A stretch of DNA of 64,000 bases from Methanobacteriota archaeon (lineage in GTDB: Archaea > Methanobacteriota > Methanobacteria > Methanobacteriales > Methanobacteriaceae), in assembly GCA_023411115.1 (NCBI GenBank), contig JAEYPF010000021.1, positions 114,335 through 178,334 on the forward strand. Direction: 5' to 3'. How positions within the stretch are numbered: position 1 is the stretch's first letter; every line of letters starts with the position of its first letter. The notes beneath the pieces are model-generated. The model was not told where the DNA came from. It saw only the letters and a program-made list of their open reading frames with translations, and searched no databases. Shown piece by piece: positions 46,367-55,494 of the stretch. A program made the translations under genes and the position numbers.

Positions 46367-46588
46367 TCAATTTACGTTGAAAAAAGAATTTTTAGACGGT
46401 TTAATTCGATTTTTGGTAAATAACATGCCCCCAATAATAATTAAAGCCCCTGTAACTAAATTAAGCCATATATATGCTGTTGATTCTGAAATACTGAATG
46501 TGTTTAATTTTAAAATTTCAAATAAACCTATACCTAAAAATATTGCCCCAAATATCCAGTGTATTACTGACAAAATCCATACTCTCAA
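46367..46588 (-). CDS. Small hypothetical membrane protein
   Basis: About 73 residues with two hydrophobic helices (near 5-26 and 39-59) and a basic C-terminal end. AGGAGTTGAT precedes a TTG at 46588, the best start; a TTG three codons upstream lies within that site. A frame of similar length on the plus strand (46377-46607) lacks a ribosome binding site and is a shadow. Convergent with DUF123. Confidence 0.5.
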   Translation of the reverse strand: MRVWILSVIHWIFGAIFLGIGLFEILKLNTFSISESTAYIWLNLVTGALIIIGGMLFTKNRIKPSKNSFFNVN

Positions 46589-47127
46589 AAATATCAACTC
46601 CTTTTAATTTTTAAATATTATTAAACGCCCGAACCAATTATTAAATTATTAAATTCAGTTAAATAGGCTTAAAATAGGCTTAGAAAGAATTTTTAAATCA
46701 GGGTATTTAATGAAAATATCATGGATGTTTTTGCAATCTTAATTGAAACTTTTATTTAAACTTTTTTGTATCTATCATGATTCATGGTCATATTAGCATA
46801 ATAATAAGTTTAAAATTAATACTTAATATGATAAATTTCATTAAATTAAAGTAACGTAAAAAACTTAGTTAGACCTCATGATTCCAATAATGTGTAGTAG
46901 GATTATTATTCGGTGAAATTTTAATGGTTATATGAAAAGTGATATATTCAATTTCATTTGACTCGAAAACACATGTTTAATGCATGAAAAAATAAAAATG
47001 TTTTTTGTAATAATTAAAAAGTAAAACATATTAATAAAAATGGATAATCTAATAATTGAACTACTAAAGATCCTGGGATGATTTGCATACTAAATTATAT
47101 TCAGGGCTTAGTTTCCATCACAATTCT

Positions 47128-47163
47128 CCTGGACACTTACCCTCCAGGTCCTTAGTGTCCAGG
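47128..47163. repeat. Inverted repeat CCTGGACACT, copy 1
   Basis: CCTGGACACT and AGTGTCCAGG form a perfect 10-bp stem with a 16-base loop. The same stem with the same GGAAT downstream recurs at 54727-54760. CCTGGA can also pair with TCCAGG inside the loop (47143-47148). Confidence 0.7.
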
Positions 47164-47433
47164 GAATACTAATTATAATATTTATTTCACGACCATATTT
47201 ATGTTTAGAAATCCGAAAATGCTTCTACTATTCATATTAATCAATAAACCATTTTAAAATAACAATTTTTTATAATCACGAAGCTAATACTTGTCGATAC
47301 GTAACTAAAGTTCATTTTTAGGCATTAAACACACTGGAATTCTGTTAAATGTTTTTATTCTCCCATTTATGTGACAGTTATCACTGAATTAAGCATCCAA
47401 TTTAAATAATATTAAGATTCATATAATGACATA

Positions 47434-47547
47434 GTTTACTAATCTCTTCTAACTTGGCACCCCCAATGTCAGGACCACTTTCAGGGTTAGTAAACAAACT
47501 CATGTAAAAGGATACTCCGGACTCACGAACCCATTACCGGAGTATCC
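47434..47547. ncRNA. Candidate structured RNA or DNA element (three nested stems)
   Basis: GTTTACTAATC (47434-47444) pairs with GGTTAGTAAAC (47485-47495), closing a 40-base loop that contains a small TTGG/CCAA hairpin. After 14 bases, GGATACTCCGG (47510-47520) and CCGGAGTATCC (47537-47547) form a perfect 11-bp stem with a 16-base loop. The GC content is locally higher than the surroundings. Strand is unknown. Confidence 0.4.
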
Positions 47548-47747
47548 CATGCCCTTTATTTTAAAATTCATAAATCGTGATAATTAGAGATAGAATCTAT
47601 ATCTCATTTTAATATCCCCAATTGCTGACAATATTACGGCCAATAATAAATTTACTAGAATTTAATTAATTTTAATGAAAATAGCCTAATTCCAAATGTT
47701 TTTATAGGATAACGCTGAAACGAATATTAATAATCTGGGTGTTACTG

Positions 47748-48193
47748 ATGAATATAAACAATATTATCGAAATACTGGTGATAGAAGACAATCCAATGAA
47801 ACACAACTAATAACTGAAGTTTTAAGTAAAGATACACCAGGAATTACCATAAACTGTGTTACTAATGGTATAGAAGCTATTGATTATTTACATAAAAAAG
47901 GAAAATACACAGATAGCAAAACACCAACTTTAATTATATTAGATTTAAATTTACCTAAAATGAACGGTCAGGAAGTTCTTGAAAAGATAAAACAAATGAT
48001 AATTTAAAATGTATCCGTAGATGTCCTGACAATTTCCAGCGATGCTAAAGATATATATGAATCATATAAACATTATGCTAACGCCTATATAACTAAACCT
48101 GTTGATTATGATAAATTTAGAGAATATATGTGCGCTTTTAAGGATTACTGGTTTAATAATGTAACATTTCCCAAAATAAACTACAATCCATAA
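47748..48193 (+). pseudogene. Broken CheY-like response regulator
   Basis: The translation is clearly a receiver domain: ILVIEDNP, then LITEVLSKDTPGITINCV, LIILDLNLPKMNGQEVLEKIK with the phospho-acceptor Asp, LTISSDAKDIYESYKHYAN and AYITKPVDYDKF with the conserved Lys. The frame is broken once near 47793-47798, where one A appears missing from CCAAATGAA (frame moves from the ATG at 47748), and is stopped by TAA at 48005-48007. It is convergent with the PAS histidine kinase at 48242-50254, its probable former partner. Confidence 0.85.
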
Positions 48194-48241
48194 TTCAATA
48201 AAAAATATGATTCATAAGACATTGCTATATTTTTTATGTTT

Positions 48242-50254
48242 TTAATGCATTTTATTGATAGGAATTGTAAAATAAAAAGTAGAACCTTCACCAAACTCTG
48301 ATTCAACCCAAACATGACCACCATGACGATCAATAATCCTTTTAACGATAGCTAAACCGATTCCTGCCCCTTGATACTCATCAATTGTATGTAATCTTTT
48401 AAATACTTCAAAAATTTGATCAATATAATCTCGTTCTATTCCAATACTATTATCACTAATTGAAAAAACATACTCATTATCCGTTTTTTTGGCTGAAATA
48501 TGTATTATTGGGTGTTCATTGGGCTTTCTAAACTTAATAGCATTTCCTATTAAGTTTTGGAATACTCGAGAAATTTGATTTTCATCTGCAACTATATCTG
48601 GAAGTTCACCATAGGTTATTTCAGATTTATTCTCTTCAATAGACGATCTTAAGTTTAATAACGCGTGATTTAAAGCTTCATTAACATTAAATTCTTTGAA
48701 TTCCTCACCGCGAGTCCCAACGCGTGAATAATCGAGCAACCCCTGGATCATTCCCTTCATTCTAGTGGCGCCACTAACCATGAATTCAATGAATTCATCA
48801 GCATCTGGGTCTAACTTGCCTTTATAACGTCTTTCAAGTAGTTGAGCATAACTGGCCATAGTTCTTAAAGGTTCCTGTAAGTCATGGCTAGTAATATAAG
48901 CAAAACTTTGTAATTCTTGATTAGAAAGTTCCAACTCTTTTATGGTATCTTTAAGTTCAACAGTACGTTCTTCAACTTGCTCTTCAAGATAGTCACGTGC
49001 TTGTTTTAATTCTTCTTCCATTTGTTTACGCTCTGTAATATCATGTGCAACAACTAATGCACTATCAGCTTTTCCATCTTTATAAGCTAACATAATATTT
49101 AGAACAACCCATAATTCCATTCCGTCTTTTGTCCTTACTTTAAAATCAACAGATTCATCTATTTTTTCATTGTTTAATACTTTTTGAATTCTTTCATGAA
49201 AAATTGGTTTACTTTCATCTGATAAAAGGTCAAAAGGGTTCACATTCATTAGTTCTTCTTTTGTATAACCAAGAATTTGAGCCATGGAATCATTTACACT
49301 CTTAAACTTCGGTGTTTTATAATCAAGTTCATAAATACCAGTAGGAGCAAACTGCACAATATGTTTATATTTTTTTTCACTTTCCTTAATAGCTTCTTCA
49401 GCCCGTTTACGTTCAGTAATATCCCGTATTATCATGCTGGTTTTAGCAATGCCATCTATATCTGTAAAATTGCTTGAAGTTACTTCACCAAGAAAAGTTG
49501 AACCATCCTTTCGTTTATGTGTTAATTCAGATAAAAATTTGCCTTTTTGCTCCCTTTCTTTAATAGCTTGCCTCAATTTTTCATCATTAACAACAAGACC
49601 ACCCCTACCTGCTTTAACAATTTCTTCTTCCGTCATCCCAAACATTTCTTGTGCTGCATGATTAGCAGCAAGGATACTACCATCAGGTTTAGTTAAGAGT
49701 ATAGCATCAAAACTATTCTCATATAATGAGTGAAAACGAGCTTCACTTGCCTTTAATTCATTTTGTTGTTGCTGAAGCTCTTCTGTAGTAGCTTGCAATT
49801 CTTCATTAGATGATTCTAATTCTTCAGCAAATTCTTGCGATTCTTTTAATAGGCCTCTAATTTGCTCTTCAGATTGCTTATGTTCGGTTATATCCACTCT
49901 AAGTACTGCAAAAAGGTCACCAGGCATATCAAAACCTGAAACAATGAAATATTTATCTGTAGGCCCATAATAAACTTCAAATGGATATCTTTTTCCTGTA
50001 GAATGCAATTCATGAATAGCCTTAAGATGAGGTTGTATAAAATCTAAACCAAATATTTCTATTGCACTGTTACCAATAGCATCTTCAGGATTTATACCCA
50101 TAGTTTTAACAGTTGCAGGGTTTATATATTCAAGAATACCATCAATTACTTCGCCCTTATCATTAAAAATCAGCCTATAAACTGATACTCCCTCAAGCAT
50201 AATGTCAAATATTTTAAACAGGTCTGCAATAACAGATTTACACGTGTTTTCCAC
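48242..50254 (-). CDS. Multi-PAS sensor histidine kinase
   Basis: 670 residues, cytoplasmic, no membrane helix. PAS domains at about 10-128, 172-285 and 292-410 (each ending DITE-K/R), separated by coiled coils such as SSNEELQATTEELQQQQNEL. The HisKA region has His457 in SHDLQEPLRT. The ATPase domain shows N571 (NLIGNAIKFRKP), DNSIGI at 601 (usual DNGIGI), and GAGIGLAIVKRI. It should be an active kinase; its adjacent response regulator is broken, so the signal may go to another receiver. Confidence 0.92.
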   Translation of the reverse strand: MENTCKSVIADLFKIFDIMLEGVSVYRLIFNDKGEVIDGILEYINPATVKTMGINPEDAIGNSAIEIFGLDFIQPHLKAIHELHSTGKRYPFEVYYGPTDKYFIVSGFDMPGDLFAVLRVDITEHKQSEEQIRGLLKESQEFAEELESSNEELQATTEELQQQQNELKASEARFHSLYENSFDAILLTKPDGSILAANHAAQEMFGMTEEEIVKAGRGGLVVNDEKLRQAIKEREQKGKFLSELTHKRKDGSTFLGEVTSSNFTDIDGIAKTSMIIRDITERKRAEEAIKESEKKYKHIVQFAPTGIYELDYKTPKFKSVNDSMAQILGYTKEELMNVNPFDLLSDESKPIFHERIQKVLNNEKIDESVDFKVRTKDGMELWVVLNIMLAYKDGKADSALVVAHDITERKQMEEELKQARDYLEEQVEERTVELKDTIKELELSNQELQSFAYITSHDLQEPLRTMASYAQLLERRYKGKLDPDADEFIEFMVSGATRMKGMIQGLLDYSRVGTRGEEFKEFNVNEALNHALLNLRSSIEENKSEITYGELPDIVADENQISRVFQNLIGNAIKFRKPNEHPIIHISAKKTDNEYVFSISDNSIGIERDYIDQIFEVFKRLHTIDEYQGAGIGLAIVKRIIDRHGGHVWVESEFGEGSTFYFTIPINKMH

Positions 50255-50811
50255 TTATATCATCTTCTATGTAGATATATATTATAACCATATCACAATT
50301 ATCATAAATATAAATAGAATAATATTATTTTTTATTCTAAATAAAATAAATTTTACTATGCTTACTCAAAAGAATTAATTTTCAATTTTATAACTTCAAA
50401 AATCTTATTTTCCACTATAAATCAATGAAATTTATATCGAATAAGATTTAATTAGAAGGTTACCTTATTTTTTTTTAAATAGGGCACTCTGGGGCGAAGC
50501 CCCTTATCATGACGGGGGGCATGAGGGCTAGTTTTGAATAAGCTAACTGTCAAAATTATAAGTTTGACCCTCAGAAAATGGTCACATTTATTAAGCTTAG
50601 TAATATGCACCGTATATTACGATAATCATGCTGATTTAGGGACGTTATCTTCGCCATATACATGTATAGCGCATGATACGGGTTTAAAGCTCGTAACTTA
50701 TCTTAAAGCATGACTGATAACCAATTTCGCAAAATTTATTCACAAAATAAGATTTTATAAAATTAAAAAAAATAAAAATAAAATTTTGAGTAAAAAAAGT
50801 AGAAAAAAGTC
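50255..50811. other. Gene-free region with a GC-rich hairpin block
   Basis: 557 bp. GGGGC/GCCCC with GAA loop (50491-50503), TCATG/CATGA flanking a run of six G (50507-50524), GTAATAT/ATATTAC (50600-50620) and the palindrome TATACATGTATA (50657-50668). High GC at 50484-50530 stands out from the AT-rich surroundings. A terminator for the histone or a small RNA is possible; no ORF seen. Confidence 0.4.
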
Positions 50812-51018
50812 TTATAAACTTTTAACGACTAATTCAATGTCAGATGCTTTAACTGTTTTTCTTCCAGCGTGTTTTGCAAATTTAACAGCTTCTACAGCTA
50901 TTTCTTCACCTTTAGCTTCTAAAATTTTTGCTAAAGCTTCGGTTGCATCTTCACTTACTCTTTGAGCACCAGCGTTTTTTATGATTCTTCCAACTGGAGC
51001 TAATGGTAATTCAGCCAT
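50812..51018 (-). CDS. Archaeal histone (HMf family)
   Basis: 68 residues, a single histone fold: MAELPLAPVGRIIKNAGAQR ... KHAGRKTVKASDIELVVKSL, with the conserved RIIKNAGA and RKTVKASDI blocks of HMfA/HMfB. GAGGTGA sits 6 bases before the ATG at 51018; an ATG two codons earlier is too close to it. It forms DNA-wrapping dimers and tetramers. A strong TATA box precedes it. Confidence 0.97.
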   Translation of the reverse strand: MAELPLAPVGRIIKNAGAQRVSEDATEALAKILEAKGEEIAVEAVKFAKHAGRKTVKASDIELVVKSL

Positions 51019-51063
51019 AAACATTCACCTCATTTTTATTTATCATAATATCTTATTTAAACT

Positions 51064-51078
51064 ATTATATATAAGTTT
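51064..51078 (-). promoter_or_regulatory. TATA box of the histone gene
   Basis: Minus strand reads AAACTTATATATAAT, a strong box A about 45-60 bases before the histone ATG, giving a leader of roughly 20-25 nt. Confidence 0.6.
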
Positions 51079-51451
51079 ATCGTTTTATTATATGATTATT
51101 TTAAAAATGATGTAACTATTACTCACCTGAGATTAATACATGTAATTTTTTAGTATTACATAAAAAACTATACATTTTTCGTAGCCATAAAAAAGTTTAG
51201 GACAATAAATTTAAATTTTTATATGGCCCTGATAAAAATAAGTTTAATTAAAAATTAAAGGGCATTCTCCTAAATTAGGAGAGAATCACAAGTAAAAAGT
51301 GGCTCCTTTCCAAGATTCTAATTCACAATCATCCTGAAACTAATTAAAATATCGCATATAATTTCGCTAATGCGAATTTAATAATTTTAATATCAACCAA
51401 ACTGCTAATTAGTAATCGAAATGGTGTTATTTTTAAAAATAGAAAAAAGAA
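51079..51451. other. Intergenic with one hairpin
   Basis: TCTCCTAA/TTAGGAGA with a single central base (51266-51282), and AAATTTAAATTTTTATATGG nearby. It lies downstream of nothing on the plus strand and between the CfbC-like gene and histone; may be a terminator. No gene seen. Confidence 0.4.
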
Positions 51452-52249
51452 TTATTGAAAACCTCTGAAGAATCCATCAAACTCATCTATACCCATAGGA
51501 TCTGGAATAACAAAATCTTCATTTGAATATATTGATTTAGCGAGTTTCCTGTAGAGTTCTGCCTGCTCAGATTCTCCAAATTTCTCAATCACAGTTTTTG
51601 CATCAATTTCGCTTTTTTGAACCATTTCGCTTCGAGGAATAACTCCAATAACCTTACTTCCGACCCTACTTGCAAATTCGCTTACAATTTGGAGTTCATT
51701 TTCAATACCCCTGCAGTTGCAGATAATACCTCCAAGGTTACCTTTAAGCTTTTTAATGCCCTTACAAATATTATTAGCAGCATATAAGGCCATATATTCC
51801 CCCGAAGTGACAATATAGACTTCATCAGCGAAATCTTCCCTGAGTGGAACTGCAAATCCACCGCAGACAACATCTCCCAGCACATCATAGATGATTATGT
51901 CCACATCATCAGAAAATGTTTCAAGTTTGTCAAGTAATCCAATTGCAACTATGACGCCCCTTCCAGCACACCCTACTCCAGGTTCTGGACCTCCACTTTC
52001 TACACATTGGACTTTGCCGTACCCTTCAAACAGGACATCATCAATAACTACATCTTTTTTTTCTTTTACAGTATCAAGGATAGTAGGAATTCTTCTTCCC
52101 ACAAGAGTCCTCGTGGTGTCTGCTTTAGGGTCACACCCAATTACAAGGACGTTGTAATCCTCTGAATATGCCGCGGCTATATTAGAAACAATGGTGGATT
52201 TTCCAATACCACCTTTACCATAAATAGCGATTCGCTTGGTCTTACTCAT
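51452..52249 (-). CDS. cfbC: NifH-like ATPase, probable Ni-sirohydrochlorin a,c-diamide reductive cyclase subunit CfbC
   Basis: 265-residue nitrogenase Fe-protein homologue: P-loop GKGGIGKST (11-19), GCDPKADTT, CVESGGPEPGVGCAGRGV with Cys94, and DVVCGGFAV with Cys129, the two [4Fe-4S] ligands shared by subunits. In methanogens without a nearby nifD/nifK, this class feeds electrons to CfbD for F430 synthesis. True NifH is the alternative, but the length, sequence and absence of nif neighbours favour CfbC. The ATG overlaps the CBS gene stop (ATGA). Confidence 0.75.
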   Translation of the reverse strand: MSKTKRIAIYGKGGIGKSTIVSNIAAAYSEDYNVLVIGCDPKADTTRTLVGRRIPTILDTVKEKKDVVIDDVLFEGYGKVQCVESGGPEPGVGCAGRGVIVAIGLLDKLETFSDDVDIIIYDVLGDVVCGGFAVPLREDFADEVYIVTSGEYMALYAANNICKGIKKLKGNLGGIICNCRGIENELQIVSEFASRVGSKVIGVIPRSEMVQKSEIDAKTVIEKFGESEQAELYRKLAKSIYSNEDFVIPDPMGIDEFDGFFRGFQ

Positions 52250-52725
52250 CCCTGTTTCCCCAGAGCACCTATAATATCTCCCCTTGTTATAATACCAATT
52301 AGTTTACCATTTTCATCCACTACAGGGAGCCTGTTTATATTATGGGTATCCATAAGTGCAGCAGCATCAGATATTGAAGCGTCTTTTCTGGTGGATACTA
52401 TATGTTTTGACATTATTTCACCCACCATAACCGAACCTGCCTTTGCCATATCTTCAGCGATTTCATCAAGTTCATACCTCATTTTCACAGGAAGTTCAAT
52501 TAAATCAAATGGAGCTGGTAAAATCAGGTTGATTTTGGGAGAATGGATTTCGAGCATCCTCATTATATCTCCTTCACTAATAATGCCAATTACTTCATTA
52601 TCTTCATCAACTATTGGTGCTCCACTTATCTTTTTTTCCCTTAAAACACTTGAAACATAGGTTATTGTGTCTACATCTTTGAATTTAATTACATTTTCCT
52701 GCATAGCTTCTTCTACAGTTATCAT
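52246..52725 (-). CDS. CBS-domain pair protein
   Basis: 159 residues made of two CBS motifs: VSSVLREKKISGAPIVDEDNEVIGIISEGDI (about 25-55) and AALMDTHNINRLPVVDENGKLIGIITRGDIIG (about 125-155), separated by about 60 residues. These bind adenylates such as AMP/ATP or SAM. The overlap with the CfbC-like gene suggests it senses energy or SAM status for F430 synthesis (inference). A GGAGG site precedes the ATG. Confidence 0.85.
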   Translation of the reverse strand: MITVEEAMQENVIKFKDVDTITYVSSVLREKKISGAPIVDEDNEVIGIISEGDIMRMLEIHSPKINLILPAPFDLIELPVKMRYELDEIAEDMAKAGSVMVGEIMSKHIVSTRKDASISDAAALMDTHNINRLPVVDENGKLIGIITRGDIIGALGKQG

Positions 52726-53477
52726 AAAAATCCTCCTAGAGATATGTACTTTTATTAATCATAATAATTAACTTTTCCACATGAAATATTAAGGTAGACC
52801 ATACTCTTATAGATTTCCTCGAGTCTAAAGACATCAAGGAATATATGAAAGAGAGTTACATCAAGGATTAAAACAATACTGCTATTTATTGGTAAAACTT
52901 CACGTTGAGTAGCTGAAAACAAATATTTAGCTTATTCTAATTATTTTTGCTTCAATTAATATAATTTTGAGCTAGATAAAATAATGAAGGCGTAACCGAC
53001 AAAGGATAACTCTAAAGACTATATTTATTTTACTTATCATACAGTTCACTTATCATTAAGTTGTTATAAAATTAGATCATCAAAATAATATCACCATAAC
53101 GTCAAACTATAATAAATTTAACGAATTAAATTATAAAAATAGCTGCTACTTCTTATTATTTTAAACATTGAAATTAAATTGATGGTGTTATACTTCTAAA
53201 TTTAGATATAAATCAATAGATTCATCTACGTATTACGCATATTCAAAATATTATTTCCAGATGCTCAGGACTTATACTGCATCGACGGCCAAAAAATATC
53301 GAGAAATCCCAATAACAAAACGAGCTTAAAATGATTTAAATTCTAAAATAAGCTATTAGGATTCTTTATTTTTGCTTTAAAACCAAATAATTTATAAGTT
53401 AAGGGCTACTATTTTGAAGTACAATTAAATGTCTTAATTTCAGACATTTTTAAAACCATAAAATAAGAGGCGGTAAA
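52726..53477. other. Gene-free region, includes promoter of the 53478 gene
   Basis: 750 bp, AT-rich. 53322-53409 is about 80% identical by hand count to 55232-55319 (about 70 of 88 positions) and contains TATA-like AATTTATAAG near 53389-53398. AAATGTCT/AGACATTT (53427-53449) forms a hairpin in the leader. Confidence 0.5.
53322..53409 (+). promoter_or_regulatory. Duplicated promoter region of PMBR gene 1
   Basis: About 88 bp shared with the region before PMBR gene 2, with TATA-like AATTTATAAG. About 80 bases lie between this TATA and the ATG at 53478. Confidence 0.5.
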
Positions 53478-54617
53478 ATGCGAAAATTATTCTTTGCAGC
53501 AATAATTGCTTCAGTACTTCTTTTAAGTATGAGCAATGTATCAGCAGCATATTCTACAGATTTCACCGTAAATCAAGTAATTAACTCAGCAAGTAATGTG
53601 AAATTATACGTAGAAACTAATCACAGACTTCCAAATACTGTGAATGTAGCTGGAACTCAAGTTACTATGCCACAATTTTTGGAAATCATGACTACAACAG
53701 TTCTAAATATCAATAGTGGCTCAAATGCACCTATTGATCTTAAAAGTTACAGCAGCCCCGGTACTTCTTCAGAAAACATTACAACGGCCAGCATCAGCAA
53801 GACAGAATATTTAGACATTGCAAATCGTGTCAAGTCTTACATGGACATTAATGGAAAGGCTCCTAGTTATGCAACTCAAAAAAGTACTGGAAGTACAATC
53901 GGCTTTGAATCCTTAGTTTACATGTATTCAAAGATACTAAACTACTACAAGACAAGTTATACACTGCCAAATTATGTTACAGTAAAATCCTGGAAAAACA
54001 TTACAGAAACTACAAACAATACAAACGTTACAAAAAACACAATAGGCAGTACAAGCTATGGTTATGTAGAAAAACAAGTCTACGGAAATCAGCGTTCCTT
54101 CCAAACTGTAGTTCTTATAGTCGGCGTGCATCCACAGGAAAATGGAATTCACACTGCTGTTGCAAACGCTCTGGCAAGTAAATCATCTATGCTTACTAAA
54201 AGATATGTCATTTACAAGGTTCATGTAACCCAGGATGTTGATGATTACAACAAAAGCCGGATGAATGGGCAGTTATTAGCTCAAAAATTTGTAGTTCCAG
54301 ATGTCCCTAAGGAAAAACCAATGTTAGTGGTAGATAATCACGAAAATCATGGTGCAAATAGTGGATATGCCCAATACAGGTTTTTATATCCAATTTCAAA
54401 TACGGCCATAACTACAACTTACGCTAATAAAATAATTAGCCAGATGCAGTTTTTAGTGATATACAAACCTCCAACCAGTACAAGTCCACAGTACGTCACT
54501 ATACCAATTGCAAATTATGGAATACCCACCATAATCTACGAAACTTACTTCTTTGATTCAACAGCTAAGAAAGTATCTGACGCAAATGCTCTTATCAATT
54601 CATTAGATAGGCTTTAA
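53478..54617 (+). CDS. Secreted pseudomurein-binding, M14-like zinc metallopeptidase, copy 1
   Basis: 379 residues. Signal peptide 1-23 (MRKLFFAAIIASVLLLSMSN). Two pseudomurein-binding repeats at about 31-80 and 108-170 (typical VKSYMDINGKAPSYA, LPNYVTV blocks). The C-terminal domain (195-379) has VGVHPQENGIHTAV (His218, Glu221), RMNGQLLAQ (Arg261), VDNHENHG (His288/His291) and PTIIYETY (Glu355), the layout of M14 zinc carboxypeptidases and AstE-like amidohydrolases. Likely a wall-bound hydrolase or amidase; this is not the known C71 PeiW/PeiP type. The exact reaction is untested. Confidence 0.8.
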   Translation: MRKLFFAAIIASVLLLSMSNVSAAYSTDFTVNQVINSASNVKLYVETNHRLPNTVNVAGTQVTMPQFLEIMTTTVLNINSGSNAPIDLKSYSSPGTSSENITTASISKTEYLDIANRVKSYMDINGKAPSYATQKSTGSTIGFESLVYMYSKILNYYKTSYTLPNYVTVKSWKNITETTNNTNVTKNTIGSTSYGYVEKQVYGNQRSFQTVVLIVGVHPQENGIHTAVANALASKSSMLTKRYVIYKVHVTQDVDDYNKSRMNGQLLAQKFVVPDVPKEKPMLVVDNHENHGANSGYAQYRFLYPISNTAITTTYANKIISQMQFLVIYKPPTSTSPQYVTIPIANYGIPTIIYETYFFDSTAKKVSDANALINSLDRL

Positions 54618-54655
54618 ATATCATCTGAGTAAGGTATCTTAAGAGGATTGTATAT

Positions 54656-54681
54656 TAATTCTCTTTTTTCTTTATTTTTGA
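54656..54681 (+). terminator. T-rich terminator after PMBR gene 1
   Basis: TTAATTCTCTTTTTTCTTTA tract about 40 bases after the stop, typical of archaeal oligo-T termination. Confidence 0.35.
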
Positions 54682-55231
54682 TTTTTAAAATAAATTTAGT
54701 TATTAAAATAGCTTTTATAGACATATCCTGGACACTTTAAGGAGGCTCCAAGTGTCCAGGGAATTTGTTAATGGTCCAGTTAATAATAAGTTCTTAATGA
54801 TTTATATGTTTTACTTTTTGAACTGTCTAAAAATTGTACATACTATTTTACCCATTAACCAAAAAATAAACGTTATTCCTATACTTATCAGCAAATTAGG
54901 ATTTATAGATTTCTTATTATAGTCCATATTTGTGTAAAATGGTTTAAAATGAATTCTACAACGCAAAAATTGTTTTATTAATAGCACGCCCACATGTTAC
55001 CATTATAAAACTGAAATTTAGTTTAATTTTATAAATTAAATCTTAAAAACTCTTATTAGTTTTAATTATTTCAAACTTTAAGTTCAGATCCTTTGTGTTA
55101 TTATTCTAAATTCAAATGTAATCCCCTATTTTTGACTAAATGGCATTCATGTTTAAAATGTCATTTTAGATTATTTAAGATTTGATGATTGGCAGTAGCT
55201 AAAAAATAATGATAATTAGGAGGAATAAAAC
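54682..55231. other. Intergenic, no gene accepted
   Basis: Contains inverted repeat copy 2 and a weak 60-codon frame on the minus strand (54811-54993), for which I see no ribosome binding site. AT-rich. Confidence 0.4.
54727..54760. repeat. Inverted repeat CCTGGACACTT, copy 2
   Basis: CCTGGACACTT (54727-54737) and AAGTGTCCAGG (54750-54760), perfect 11-bp stem, 12-base loop TAAGGAGGCTCC. Same stem as at 47128-47163 and same downstream GGAAT, but a different loop. Confidence 0.7.
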
Positions 55232-55319
55232 ACGATTAAAATGTTTTAAATCCTAAAATAAACGATTTAAATTCTTTATTTTCGATTTAAAAACAAATGA
55301 TTTATAAGCTAATGATTAC
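55232..55319 (+). promoter_or_regulatory. Duplicated promoter region of PMBR gene 2
   Basis: Counterpart of 53322-53409, TATA-like GATTTATAAG near 55299-55308. The distance to the ATG is about 190 bases, over 100 longer than in copy 1. Confidence 0.5.
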
Positions 55320-55393
55320 AATCCTGATCTGTAAATTAAAAACATCAAATTACGATCCAATTACAAAAAATTTATGAGGTTGAGGAAAATTCT

Positions 55394-55484
55394 CAAAAAC
55401 CTTCGGTTTTTGGAAGTTAGAAAATAATTAGTATTTTCTAAATTCTATGAATTTACCGAACCACAAATTTTGAAAAAAAATTTG
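55394..55484 (+). repeat. Hairpin array D in the leader of PMBR gene 2
   Basis: CAAAAACC/GGTTTTTG with TTC loop (55394-55412), TTAGAAAATA/TATTTTCTAA (55417-55441), TAAATTC/GAATTTA with TAT loop (55439-55455) and CAAATTT/AAATTTG (55464-55484), the last directly before the GAGGCG ribosome binding site of the ATG at 55495. The first three match array B (42576-42648) in order and linkers. Confidence 0.6.
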
Positions 55485-55494
55485 AGGCGATAAA

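Larger units (their letters stand above)
46589..47747. other. 1.16-kb gene-free region with inverted repeats
   Basis: No ORF with a ribosome binding site. It holds a direct repeat (AATAGGCTTA twice near 46661-46682), the inverted repeat at 47128-47163 and the structured block 47434-47547, each listed separately. The rest is AT-rich and featureless. Confidence 0.5.

Noticed and set aside
46377..46607. 76-codon plus-strand frame
   Set aside because: Mirror of the better supported minus-strand membrane protein, which has AGGAGTTGAT before its start.
51452..52249. Nitrogenase iron protein NifH
   Set aside because: No nifD/K/E/N neighbours and the gene stands with a CBS protein; CfbC is the better reading, though I cannot fully exclude NifH.
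54811..54993. 60-codon minus-strand frame with one hydrophobic stretch
   Set aside because: No ribosome binding site, poor start context, no coupling to a neighbour.
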